Assembly: GCF_024763615.1 (NCBI RefSeq)
Contig: NC_077224.1
Coordinates: 16,523,078-16,587,077, forward strand
DNA length: 64,000 nt
Direction: 5' to 3'
DNA from: Phlebotomus papatasi
Lineage: Eukaryota > Arthropoda > Insecta > Diptera > Psychodidae
Shown here: one piece after another, positions 47,086-57,626 of the stretch
Numbering within the stretch: position 1 is the first letter of the stretch
How the letters are laid out: every line of letters begins with the position of its first letter
Made by a program: the position numbers and the translations under genes
Notes under the pieces: model-generated
What the model saw: the letters and a program-made list of their open reading frames with translations, nothing else
What the model was told of the DNA's origin: nothing
The model's database searches: none

Positions 47086-47834
47086 ACCAAATTCAGGAAT
47101 GGTTCTTAATTCTGAAAATCTGAAATCTTGAAAGGAACAAAACTAGGGTAACGTGTGGTATTTCGGTACACTTTTTAGCATTTTCAAGTTTCAAGCAGCT
47201 TAACGACTTCTCAAATTATTTTTTTCTTTGTTGATACAAGTATTTATGTTCCTTATTCTATCCAGAATAAGATTCTTACCGAAAAATGTTGAAAAATGCA
47301 TAATTTTTTATACAAAATAGCAAAAAATGTAAAGAGGTAAGAATGGTATATTTCGGGACAGTTGGGTATTTCAGAACAGACAAAAGCTGCTATTATGCAT
47401 ATAAATTTCACTGAGCCTGATTATTTACCTTTAGAAGGTTTAAACTTCACTCTTTCATAAAAGTTTTGTTTAAATTTCACTTGCAAAATGGTTAACATCG
47501 AAGAAAACTCAGCAGTGTTTGTGTTCACATCTGCAAAATTGACCACACTGAAGGTTTTGTAAAAAGTGGAATGTAATACTTACAATTCACGCGTATTTCA
47601 CGCTTTAAATTAAATAAAATTTCAGAAGTTTTATGTTTATCTGATGCATAAAGAGCTTAATATTTCATATAGATCTTAAAAATAATTAGATAACAAATAT
47701 TTATAGGATTTTTTATGTGTCCAAAAATATCCACATTATGTCCCGAAAAGCACCTTGTCCAGAAATGTGCAGAATATTTTCCGAAAACGCAGAAAATTTC
47801 CCTTTTCCTGTAATTTAGAAAATTATTCTACACA
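47086..47834. other. AT-rich DNA with possible lone G-rich terminus
   Basis: TAGGGTAACGTGTGGTATTT at about 47144 could be one end of a TA-GGG family element; no partner found. Confidence 0.35.
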
Positions 47835-47940
47835 TTATCCTTCGTATAATTTCGACACCATCAGGATTTTGACCATTCGGGAATTTAGCGTTAGGAATTT
47901 TGAATTTCGGAATCGTCGCTGCCACCGGTTTAAAAATTTA
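47835..47940. repeat. Relic of the 32-bp tandem unit
   Basis: CAGGATTTTGACCATTCGGG, AATTTAGCGTTAGGAATTTT, GAATTTCGGAATCGTCGC resemble three diverged units of the 0.64-1.47 kb array (TTCGGGATTTTGGC type) about 47 kb away. Confidence 0.5.
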
Positions 47941-49286
47941 TTACAAAGAGTTTTGTTAAGGATCAAATTGCCAAAAAAAAAATAACTCTCTATTCGTCTT
48001 TGAAGGGTTAAAAGAGTATTTGAAATCTCTTCCAATTTGCTTGTTATCATAATATTCCTGTTCAATTTCGAATATTGATTTCTCTTGCTGCGATAACTCA
48101 CGAGGGAATTCAAATTATTTCGGTAAATCTAAAGTTCTGATTGAGCATTAAGGCGTTTGAAGTTGTGCCAATTGGTGAATTTAATTGAATGCTTTGTCTA
48201 AAAAAATCAGTAACTTTGTATTATTATTGTTTTAGACAGGTTTTCAAGGTTCGAAAGTTGACCAATTCTTTTTATGAACTGACGATACGATACGAATATG
48301 CTGTGTTCATGATAATATAATATTTTAATCCTTTTTAAGGGTTGGGATCTGAACTTTCTATTTCTTAAAGTTTTCATACGGTCCATATAAAACTCATATA
48401 GGGAAATGTAGGCAGCCTTCGCACATTTTTTCGCGCTTCATATTCAGGATTTTTTTCTGACTAAACTGTAAAATGGGCAGTGAATTGCATTACACCAAGA
48501 AGTTCTCTGATGTTTTAGGTTCCTATGCATGCCTAATACACTACCACAGAATTGTTGGTTTTTCCTGGACAGGAAAATGAAAAAAATATGACGATTTGTG
48601 TGATTCTGGCCTCCGGAGGCAGCGTTCACACGCTGATTCACTGATACGGAATAAATTTTATCCATAATTAAAAATTATTTTCCGATTGTTATACTGTATC
48701 CCCGCGAACCCGCGGAAACTATCACTGCACTAAAAGTTTTCACATTTTCTGGAGCACCGTTTTTTGTTCCAAATGAATATCGAAAAATCGACTAAACTGT
48801 CAAAATTTCAAATGTGGCAACTCTAAAAAATTAATCATCGATCTGCTGGAATTGTTGGAACATTTGTAGAGGTTATGATTTTCAAGCTGGAGTTGCTTGA
48901 TGGATGTGCGAACACTCACACATTCAGTGTTTGAAACCACACACAGTGTAGTACTTCTCAATTTTCCGCCACAATGAAAATAATTTCCCTACGATGCAAA
49001 AAGTTATTACCTAAATATCATCTCAAGTATACTCACATCCACTGTGTAAGTGATCTTTTTTAAAAATGAGTTTATCTATGAGAAATCAAATGAAATGTGC
49101 GCCATCAAAATTACTTATTTTGGGACAATTTTCTATTTGTGATCCTAGCACCTAGGAAAGAAGGGCTTGGCTGCTTATTTTTACAATGAAGATAAGGTTC
49201 ATAAATACTTAACTTATGGCTAAGAAATTCGGAACCAAATCTTTGGAAATAAATAGAAAATTCGCGAAATTCGCGTGAAAAAATCA
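47941..49286. other. Unique DNA; one candidate first exon, not called as a gene
   Basis: At 48974 an ATG in the context CCACAATGA opens 24 codons to a donor-like GTAAGT at 49046, preceded by a TCAGT initiator-like word near 48923. No downstream exon could be identified, so I do not call a gene. Confidence 0.35.
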
Positions 49287-49710
49287 ACATGTTTCTACTT
49301 AGATTTTTACTGTGCTCAAGTGCTTTTACATAATCAAATTTTTTTTTTACTGATTAATACTAGGCGAATGTTGGCATGGTTTGCACTGAGTGAAACTTCA
49401 AACAACGCAAATTTTCTCTTTATTTGCAAAGAGCTAGTTCGTCATTTCTTAGCCAAAAGATAGACAATTATTAAGCTCATGAGACGAAACGAGAAATGGT
49501 AAGTCAGCTCTATGGAAACAAAGAGAAAATTCGCATCGTTTGAAGGTTCACTCTGTGCGAACCATGCCTACATTCCTCTAAACATTCAGTCCCTGGATTA
49601 TGCACATTTTTGGGACCGAAAAGTAAGGGTACTTCGATGCAGGAACCAACACAAAGAAAAGTCGATAATGCAGAAGCAATTGGGAACAGTAAAGTGCTAA
49701 AAAGCATGTT
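49287..49710. mobile_element. Repeat family S, copy 3, fold-back form
   Basis: Outer ends ACTGTGCTCAAGTGCTTTTA and GCAGAAGCAATTGGGAACAG. Inner arms GTTGGCATGGTTTGCACTGA, CAACGCAAATTTTCTCTTTA pair with AAAGAGAAAATTCGCATCGT and CTGTGCGAACCATGCCTAC. The right part has the family S phrase AAGAAAAGTCGATAATGCAG. Confidence 0.68.
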
Positions 49711-51304
49711 CACTTTCCATTGGAATAGTACCATAAAGCAATTCGGTCGTTCTTTTTCAACAGTTATAGCATATTTCAGTTTAATTTTGAACTTTTAAAT
49801 TTTAACATTTACGATAAATCAAGAAAAAAATCGAACAACTTTTTTGGCAAATTGATGTAGTAGAAACGTCACTTTATTGAGTTTAAATGCATCATTATTG
49901 CTTTAATTGAAAATTGATCCATCCCATATCACCTTTAATTGCTTTGTCTGAGAACTCCATCAATTTGAGATGCCTCCACCGTCACAGATTTGCTCCCATC
50001 CCTTATATTAATTATTCCAGGCATTTTTTCTGCATAATAAATTATGCATACTGTATTCCCAGTCCAAGATGAAAATTTCAGTTGAATGAACCGATGAGAT
50101 GGCATTTGCAAGTCTTTTGATGTTTATCTCGCAATTGCATGAATTTGATGGAGACCACAATTTGATGAAAATACATGACTAACATTTTTGCCCGACTAAC
50201 GAATTGTGTACGGCATCTATATTAGAAATATTCATGCAAATATTGAATTAAATCAATAAATGTTGTTCGATATGCACACAATTTGTCAACATTTATGAAA
50301 ATGTACAGAATGTTGGGAGATCCCAATATTGGACATGTTGCCGGTATATATTTTTGAAGGGGGGAGGGGGGCTTTGTGGATGCTGGTGTAACGTATGTAA
50401 ATTGTATATGAGGGTTGTGGGAGAAAGATAAATTAGCATTGAAATAGCATTTTAGTTATATATAGTATTTGACATGCATTCTATATCTGGGTATGCCTTT
50501 TGCCCATGTTATAGTCATGATGTTAATTAGAAAATTCATTGATATGAATTATATGATGTACCAATGGAGAAACATAATTTTTGGATGGGGAATGGATGGG
50601 GAACTGGGGATGGCAATTGGCTCAGGGGAAGGGATTGGTATCTCTTCTCAATTTCCCTACCCTCTGGGGTACATTCAACATGGCATGGAAAAGCCCGGAA
50701 AAGCTCCCAAGTCGTGTGGCTGTCAAATAAATTCAGTCGTTTTGTGCCCAGTGAACAAAGTTTGCAATTCATCCGTGCCATTGTTTGATAAAATATGAAA
50801 CCGAGCAGAAACGAATGTGCAATGTTTGGTTATTATTTTGGTTGTTTGGCCCTTGCGGTGGGTGGATTTTCCTGCCTCTGTCCCTCAGTCAATGTCTGCG
50901 GGCATTGCAGGCATTGATGGGGGTTTGGGTATTTTCACCGAAAATTTTCCACTGTCGAGAACACCAAAAGCTCTATTCCTGCAAACCATTGCAATCCTCC
51001 ATCCGATGCGCGTACACACGACAAATTTCCACCCATCATTCTCAATTCCATCCTCTTCTTCCACTTCTGCAAAAGGTAAATTTCACATGTGGACGAGTGA
51101 TTGGTTACTGGTGGATTTTTCATTTCGAATGGAGTGAGCTTTTGCCTCAAAAGCAGCATAAACTCCAACTGCATTGAAAGCTTTCACCTCACATGTCACA
51201 CTCAGCAAAGTTTTCCACGTGCTGAAGCACAGTATCACATCAGGGATTGGGATTTTGAGGCTGGTAATTTACCTAATTTAATTTGAGACAAAAACTTACG
51301 ATTA
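49711..51304. other. Unique DNA, 50.3-51.3 kb richer in G+C, no gene accepted
   Basis: Open frames of up to 130 codons overlap each other on both strands at 50.47-51.29 kb. The products have no recognisable domain. The absence of repeats over 1 kb in so repeat-rich a window makes it a candidate conserved non-coding or exon-containing island. Confidence 0.4.
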
Positions 51305-51345
51305 GGGGAGAATGGGGCTTTCCGCAATCAATATAGGGGAGACCG
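51305..51345. repeat. Two lone G-rich element ends in tandem
   Basis: TTAGGGGAGAATGGGGCTTT and, 31 bp later, TAGGGGAGACCGGGGTAC are left ends of the TA-GGGG family. A CGGGGTAGATTTAGCC at about 51948 is related. No matching complementary right end was located. Confidence 0.5.
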
Positions 51346-51576
51346 GGGTACAATTAGCCAGGGGTATAAATAGACAATGAATTTTTCTCGTTTCTATAAA
51401 ATTGCACATTGAGCAAAGTATATTTTAATGAAAGTGGGAACACATCGCTATATTCCCTGAAATATTTATAAGTCTGATCCTGATATCCTACAACTTAGAA
51501 GCATTTTTGTAAAAGGGGTTTGTAATTTTGATGTTACAGTTTTTGGCCCTGCATTTGGTTTTCTTAATTGCTAGTA

Positions 51577-51828
51577 CACTGAGAAAAATCCGAAAAAGTT
51601 GAAATAACATTCCGAAAATGTTAATTTTATCCTGCAGTATTGATCCAAAATAGGTATAAATATCACCCGTTTCAGGTGTATTAGGTTTTAAAGGTACCCT
51701 TTTTCATGTTGACTTTACCCTTAATAAGGTGTAAAATTCACATTAAAAAATGTTGATATACTTTTACGTCTTTTATGTGTTAAAGTTATGAGGAAAAAAG
51801 TTAATCGCATCCTCTTTTTTTCTCAGTG
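51577..51828 (+). mobile_element. CACTGAG-family miniature element, copy 7
   Basis: Starts CACTGAGAAAAATCCGAAA and ends CTTTTTTTCTCAGTG, TA on both sides. Confidence 0.87.
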
Positions 51829-52197
51829 TAAAGATATTATAGTTTTACCTTGTTTTTGGTTTAATAAAGTTAATTGAGAGAGATTTTTCACTTTTCAATA
51901 ATTATCAACTTTTTATATAAGATGATAAACACTGAAACAGCCCTCGGGGTAGATTTAGCCAGTCTTCCGTGGCGGGCTAAAACTATCAATGATATTTCAA
52001 TAATACATCGATAATTGTTAGATAAAGAAGTACTATTGATATTCCTAGCAATATTGTCATTTGGATGTGCGGTTTGTGAAATAGATTTAAATAGAGACTA
52101 TATCTATGTTATTTATTTCGCCAAAAAGACGTCATTTGTACGTTCTGAATGCTATGACAGTACAATGACGAAAATTTTACTAGTTCTACGGTAGTTA

Positions 52198-52327
52198 CGG
52201 GGGAAGGATTTCAGGCTTCACACATATTCTGGTTTCGTACACTTCATATTTTAAGTTTTTCAGAAAATGTGTGACAACTATGAATTTTTCGAAGCCAGAG
52301 TGTCTGCGAAACTTGAAAGCCTTCCCC
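52198..52327. mobile_element. Short GGGGGAAGG fold-back element
   Basis: CGGGGGAAGGATTTCAGGCT and CACATATTCTGGTTTCG pair with CGAAGCCAGAGTGTCTGCG and GAAAGCCTTCCCC. Bordered by TTA and TAA. A 130-bp member or relative of the G-rich family. Confidence 0.65.
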
Positions 52328-52611
52328 TAAGTTTAGTGTCAAAATGCCGACCTTATTGTGACCATAAACTGTGATGTGCTTTATGACCATCATAATGACA
52401 GGTTAAAAGACTACTCATTGAGCATTGTATTTCTAGGTTATGTAGAGAAATAATTCGTCTTTGATTATGTTTTGCGAATGTTTCATAAAATATTTAGCAT
52501 TTCTCGCATTTATGAAATATATTAACACATTTATATAGACACAATAACTTGTAATAGTTAATTCTCAAACCGATATTTTTCCTGAATAATTTTTCTGGCA
52601 CATAAGAAGAT

Positions 52612-52790
52612 CATTAGGGAAATTCTGTAACAACATGACTATGTCATGTGACAAATTTAAAATTTTTCTTGGGGTAAATTTGGAAGAACTACTCAAAAAT
52701 CTGTCTCATATAAGTTACTAAAGGCTTTATAGAGCTATGAAAATTTGTCATATGACATTGTCATGCTGTTACAGAGTTCCACTCCAGGGT
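52612..52790. mobile_element. Small fold-back element
   Basis: GGGAAATTCTGTAACAACAT, GACTATGTCATGTGACAAAT on the left pair with AATTTGTCATATGACATTGT, CATGCTGTTACAGAGTTCC on the right. Confidence 0.65.
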
Positions 52791-53606
52791 GTACATCTCT
52801 AAACTCTTGTTGCCCATAGAAAACCTTAAGATAATCGAAAGAAATTTCGTGCAAAAGTGGTGCTTAAGGGTTTCCCGGAACTTAGTGGTTCATTCTGTAA
52901 TCTTCAGGAAGACGAATTCAGAATCAAAGTGACCTACCGAAAAACCTACTTCACGAATACTACCGAAAAACTGCCTCTGAAACCTCCACACATTTCCTAC
53001 TCTCCTTTCCGCTGAGAGCTCAGTCCTAGCGCCATCTATCTATTCAACATATATATCTTGAGAGTAACGGAATGTTAAACAGCTGGATTACAATCCAGAA
53101 AGGCAGGCAGTCGCCAGGTAAATGTATCTAATGACGTGGTCCTCCCATTTAAGGTGTTAGACGAAAAGGAAATCTCAGCAAAGAGATGCAAGTCTTTTCC
53201 ACCCGCGCAGAGTTGTTCCGGAGGATTCAACGAACACTCCGAACGAATCCGGAAGATCTCCGGAGTTCTAGAAGTCTAGGGTTCAGAACGCTTCTATAGG
53301 TGGAGGTGACTTGTACAACTTTGCCGATGTTTCATTTTCCTCTGGCACCTTAAATGAGGGAACCACTTCATTGGATACTTTCACCGTCCTGCTGCCTGCT
53401 GTTTTGGATGAACCATTAAGTCCCGGAAAACTCTTGCATAGTATCTCGATGATATCGGATGCTACGACGATTCAGGGATGACTTTCGATGCTCCAAAGAA
53501 TCTCAGGAACATATTTCCATCCGTGGAAAACTGTGATCCATGGCCTCAAACCGACGAGAGTCCCTCCGGCTTTCAGGAATCCGTCTTGATAGTCACTTCT
53601 ACTATA
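52791..53606. other. Balanced-composition DNA, probable transposon relic
   Basis: ATGACGTGGTCCTCCCATTT with AAGGTGTTAG at 53132-53162 is complementary to CACCTTAAATGAGGGAACCA at 53346-53365, so part of this is a fold-back. The remainder is not recognised; the 65-codon frame at 53478 runs into the next element. Confidence 0.4.
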
Positions 53607-53804
53607 GGGGGAAGTGGGGCACCTTTGAAAGTAGGGCACATTTTAAATTGGGATTTTTCACCTATTTTTAAATAAAATTGAGCCTTATCGTGATATAATT
53701 TAGCTGCTTAAACAGATTGACAAGCTGAATTACATAATGATATAGCTCAATTCCATTTAAAAGTAGAAGAAAAATCCCAATTTCAAAGGTGCCCCACTTC
53801 TCCC
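53607..53804. mobile_element. TA-GGGG family element (198 bp, palindromic)
   Basis: The left end GGGGGAAGTGGGGCACCTTT pairs with the right end AAAGGTGCCCCACTTCTCCC, TA on each side. The arms continue through AAATTGGGATTTTTC / AAAAATCCCAATTTC. Confidence 0.8.
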
Positions 53805-55214
53805 TACCACTCCATTTTTGCCCTTCTCCTTAACAAGATTAACAATTAAATTAACAATTAACAAATGAAATAGCATAAGAGAAATATATTTCTTACTGAT
53901 TTTATTTAATTTTTTACTGACTTAATTTTGTATTGTTTTACTTATTTTATTTTTTTTTTTATTTTAATGTCTATATTTGAGATTTTCTTATATTTTTTTG
54001 TTAATGGTGTTTTACAACATTGTTTTTCGAGAATTAAGAATCAAAAATGGATTTTATGCTATTTTTGTTTATTTTTTAATTATTTCATAAAATTTACTAA
54101 CAATTTACATAAAACACTTTATTTTTTTTAAACATTTCTTAGAGCTATAATTAAATATTTAAAGCTATAAATAGTTTTTGTAATTTTTAATTTCTGTGAA
54201 TTATTTTCAAAGCGGTACAAGAAGTTAAGATCAAAAAATCTCTTTGTATTTGCCTTGCCCTCCCCTTTTCTCAATGCGCTCGGTTTCTGGCAAAAATCTC
54301 CATTGAGAGTAATTAAAATCCCGTTTATTCGAAAAATTCAATATATTAAATCTCATAAATCCTGCAATTGGAAACCCCTCTTGAGAATGGTAATTACAAG
54401 TGTGAGAGGCCGTTAGGCCTCCATCAACTCATATCATTGTATATTGAAATGTTCGATGTTTTGCATGCAAATGGTTTAATTATTTTTCACGATATATGTG
54501 CCAGACAGACTATCAAAATTCCAGCATTCCTGAGCTAATTTCACGAGGAAAATTCTCCGTCACTGTTGAAATTGCATTCCATCCAATGGCTGTGCCATTG
54601 TGCGGCGGTTTTTCGGGGGTAAATGGGAAAATTTGTACACCCAGGCCTATCAAATATCATTTGAAATTGGAATGGAAAAGTCTGCATAACTTCTCAACTA
54701 GCCTCTTAGCATTTTCTAATGCTGAGAATTTCTGCAATTTAAATTGAATAACCCGTAATTCTTTAACTTTGCTTAAGATCGAATTGAAATATCCTTTATA
54801 TAATTTCCCACGAGACTTTTCTTTCACGTCTGTTGATGGATGGAAGTTTTAAAAGTATGATAGAAACATTTGAGGTGGAATGAGAAAAATAACTTCTGAC
54901 TGGGATAACTTTAATGAAGTATACATGTTTTTTTCTAGACAAAACACCATTTATTATCGATATTTAAGCATTAAATATTATAATAAAATTTATTTTAGTG
55001 AAAAAAAAAGGAAATTATGGTGTTTTCCTGTCTTTTTGACCCACGTAACTCTGTAAGATGGGTTATAAACGATTTTGCAAAAAGAATTACTTATGAAAAA
55101 ATTATTTGGAAAGCGATGCTGCATACATTAACAATTTAAGAAAGACCTGTCTGGTATCTTATTCGGAATTATTATGATTTTACAGCTCAAACTGAAAGAG
55201 AGAGCAATTACCTA
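53805..55214. other. AT-rich DNA, no gene recognised
   Basis: 53.87-53.95 kb has TTTAATTTTTTACTGACTTA phrases like the 25-kb array. 54.4-54.75 kb is unique. Confidence 0.4.
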
Positions 55215-55575
55215 CACTGCTGACCAAAATAATAGGACCACCTTGTAAAGCTTATTTTTGTTTTAACTTTTGTACCTATTCCCAACTTGTTCCTATAACT
55301 TTCATGTAGAAACCTTCTATTAACATCGTAGAATAAAAGTCGTTTTGTCCGCTAGAGGTCTCTATATTGCGCAGAATACATCAATAGTGAAATTCAATTC
55401 GGACTATAAAAGGAAAATTGTCATTCATAGTCAAGTGTGTTAATCTGAATCGTAAAGTAATTATTTGAACATTTCTACATCAAAATTATTTAAACGAATT
55501 ATAATTTAAAAATACAAAAAAAAATAAAATAATGGTTTTTGAAGGGGTGGTTCTATTATTTTGGCCACCACTGTG
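55215..55575. mobile_element. Tc1-like non-autonomous element, same family as 43.4 kb
   Basis: The left end CACTGCTGACCAAAATAATA pairs with the right end CTATTATTTTGGCCACCACTG, TA-flanked. Interior CCGCTAGAGGTCTCTATATT, TCAATAGTGAAATTC and TTATTTGAACATTTCTACAT are shared with the 43.4-kb element. Confidence 0.75.
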
Positions 55576-55609
55576 TATAATCGTCTTTTGTTTTCAACCT
55601 GTCAGCATT

Positions 55610-56275
55610 TTGGAGCTTAAACGGTAACAGATATCAATTTCCGGTCTTCGGTGACCCCCAATAAAAAACAATATTTCCAGACGTTTCTTTCTTTCTCCCC
55701 ACCACCCTTTCATCCGCTCCAAAATAAAGTCTTTTTTGCTGTTTTTCAAAATTGGCCCAAGCTTTTTCAATGATTTATGGATACGTTTTAAAGGTAGTCC
55801 AGGCGAACATTTAGTCCAAACATACCTATGACCGGAAAATGTACCATTTTGAATTCTTGAAGTTCAAAGGTTAATCACTTTGGAGGGCTCATTTTTCAAC
55901 CGATTTGGTTAAATTTGGATATTTTGCAATGGTATTGAAATTTCAAAGCCAACTGCATCGGACTCCATCGGTAATGAATCGGTTGAGTAGGGTAAAGTGA
56001 TATAATTTGGAATTAGTGTTAGAAGTTCGACAATTCGCCGGTACAAGTTGGACATGGCTTTTTTCTTGATAAATACAGTACAAAATTTGTTTTTAAGCAC
56101 AAGGAACCAAATTATAAAACTAAAGCATTAAAAACATACAAATAAAAATGAAGTACTAAATTTATCAAGTCAAAAAGCCCTGTCCAAATTGTACCATTGT
56201 CCAACTTGTACCACTGTCCAACTTGCACCACTTTACCCTACCGATATTTTTTGATAACGCTTTTGTGATTTATGA
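55610..56275 (+). repeat. Interspersed repeat family F, copy 4, interrupted
   Basis: Landmarks TTTCCGGTCTTCGGTGACCC, GGTAGTCCAGGCGAACATT and AATGAATCGGTTGAGTA match copy 1. The next expected phrase (CCGATTTTTGA) resumes as TACCGATATTTTTTGA after the element at 55990-56238. Confidence 0.75.
55990..56238. mobile_element. TA-GGG family element (249 bp) inserted in family F copy 4
   Basis: The left end GGGTAAAGTGATATAATTTG and right end AACTTGCACCACTTTACCC are inverted and bordered by TA. Comparison with the uninterrupted repeat at 6.27 kb (GTTAAGTACCG) shows insertion at a single TA that is now duplicated. Confidence 0.85.
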
Positions 56276-56459
56276 ATCAATTTGATCTCTAGCAGTTAGA
56301 ACCAAAAGATAATACGAAAAAATAATTCACGGAGAGCTCTATTTCGTGATTTCGAGCATTCTGAAAAACTATGATGCTTCGTCATCTGCTCCGTAGTTTC
56401 TTGATTTAGTTTAAATAAAACTTCGTGGTTTAATTTTCAAACATAAATCGATTAATATA

Positions 56460-57193
56460 GGGTGAAAGGAATACCTTGGTACTTTAAGAACTAGTGTCAG
56501 GACCTATTGACATTCTACTCTGTACTATTTATGGAATTTGAACATCTATCCTTATCGGAAAACATAGATTAATGCAAAAACTTAATATTAGGGGAGACTG
56601 AGGCAAAATTTGTCAAAACGAAAATTTCAATATTCACTATTTTCTAAAATAAAAGAGACTGAGGCTTGAAATTTTTATTATAGATAGCCTTCCTGAGCCT
56701 TCTTAAGCCCTATTTTTAGAAAATTTTGCTTACAGAAAATATCAATACTGATTAGCTCAATTGAAGTACATTTCTTGTTAAGATAGAGAAAAATTACCTT
56801 CGACAAAATTGTAGAGGAATAAATTTCCTATAAAAATTTATCTATTTGATATTTTTAACATTTTTGAGAATAAAACGTCACAAATTATCCGAAGACTGAC
56901 AAAATTTGCCCCAGCAATTTTGAGAATCTCCTTAAAATCGACTTTTAGAAAATGATTCGAAAATCACATTTCTTTCGAGGTAGAGAAAAATAGTCTTCTA
57001 CAATGTTGTAGAGCAATAAATTTTCTATGAGAATGTGCTCATTTTCTCAGAGCTCGTGAAAGAATTAAATATGTGTTTTGACAAGTTTTGCCTCAGTCTC
57101 CCCTATTTGTTTTTATTAGATACACTAAATAAATTTCAACATTTTTACAAAAGTGTCAATAGACATTCCCTGTCGAAGATATTCCTTCGACCC
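56460..57193. mobile_element. Family P, copy 2, split by a TA-GGGG element
   Basis: Left part GGGTGAAAGGAATACCTTGG through CTTATCGGAAAACATAGATT. Right part TTTTATTAGATACACTAAAT through TATTCCTTCGACCC. Together they match 52-282. Confidence 0.85.
56591..57103. mobile_element. TA-GGGG family element nested in family P copy 2
   Basis: The left end GGGGAGACTGAGGCAAAATT pairs with the right end AGTTTTGCCTCAGTCTCCCC, TA on both sides. Shares interior phrases with the 28.8-kb element. The TTA of the uninterrupted P copy marks the target. Confidence 0.85.
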
Positions 57194-57318
57194 TACGAGG
57201 TTTTTGGAAAAATTTTATTTCTTCAAACTTGCAAAATTTATTGTTTCTACGTGCTTTTTAGAAATTGGAAGCCTTTGGGAACAAAGTTAAACCTTCAGCC
57301 TTAAACCCGCATCAGATA

Positions 57319-57505
57319 TTTATTTATTTATTTATTATATTTCGATGTACCGGACTGTTATTGCCATTTTGTACATTTTTCAGTTTACAAATGTATTATT
57401 CGGTTTACAATGTTTCGTGAAAATGTCCATTCAGACGCTTCGATCATTTGCACCGGCCGGGACTCGAACTAACAACGCTCCTACCAATTGCACCATAGAC
57501 CCCCT
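57319..57505 (-). mobile_element. tRNA-derived SINE, family 2, with perfect 13-bp target duplication
   Basis: On the minus strand: GGTGCAATTGGTAGGAGCG (A box), TTAGTTCGAGTCCCGGCC (B box), GAAGCGTCTGAATGGACATT, CAAAATGGCAATAACAG, then an AATAAATAAATAAATA tail. CCCGCATCAGATA occurs exactly at 57306-57318 and 57506-57518. Closely related to 20979-21203, though its tRNA-like region is about 45 nt shorter. Confidence 0.9.
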
Positions 57506-57626
57506 CCCGCATCAGATAAAAACTTTTTCGAATTCAATTGCAAATTTTATTTAAAAACAGAGAAATCTCAGTACAGTACAGTTACAAAAGTTGTAATCTT
57601 GGTTCTATAAAACCGTGCTTAATGTT

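Noticed and set aside
50785..51177. 130-codon plus-strand open frame
   Set aside because: Overlaps other frames of similar length on both strands, no domain, Cys/Trp/Leu-rich composition, no splice context.
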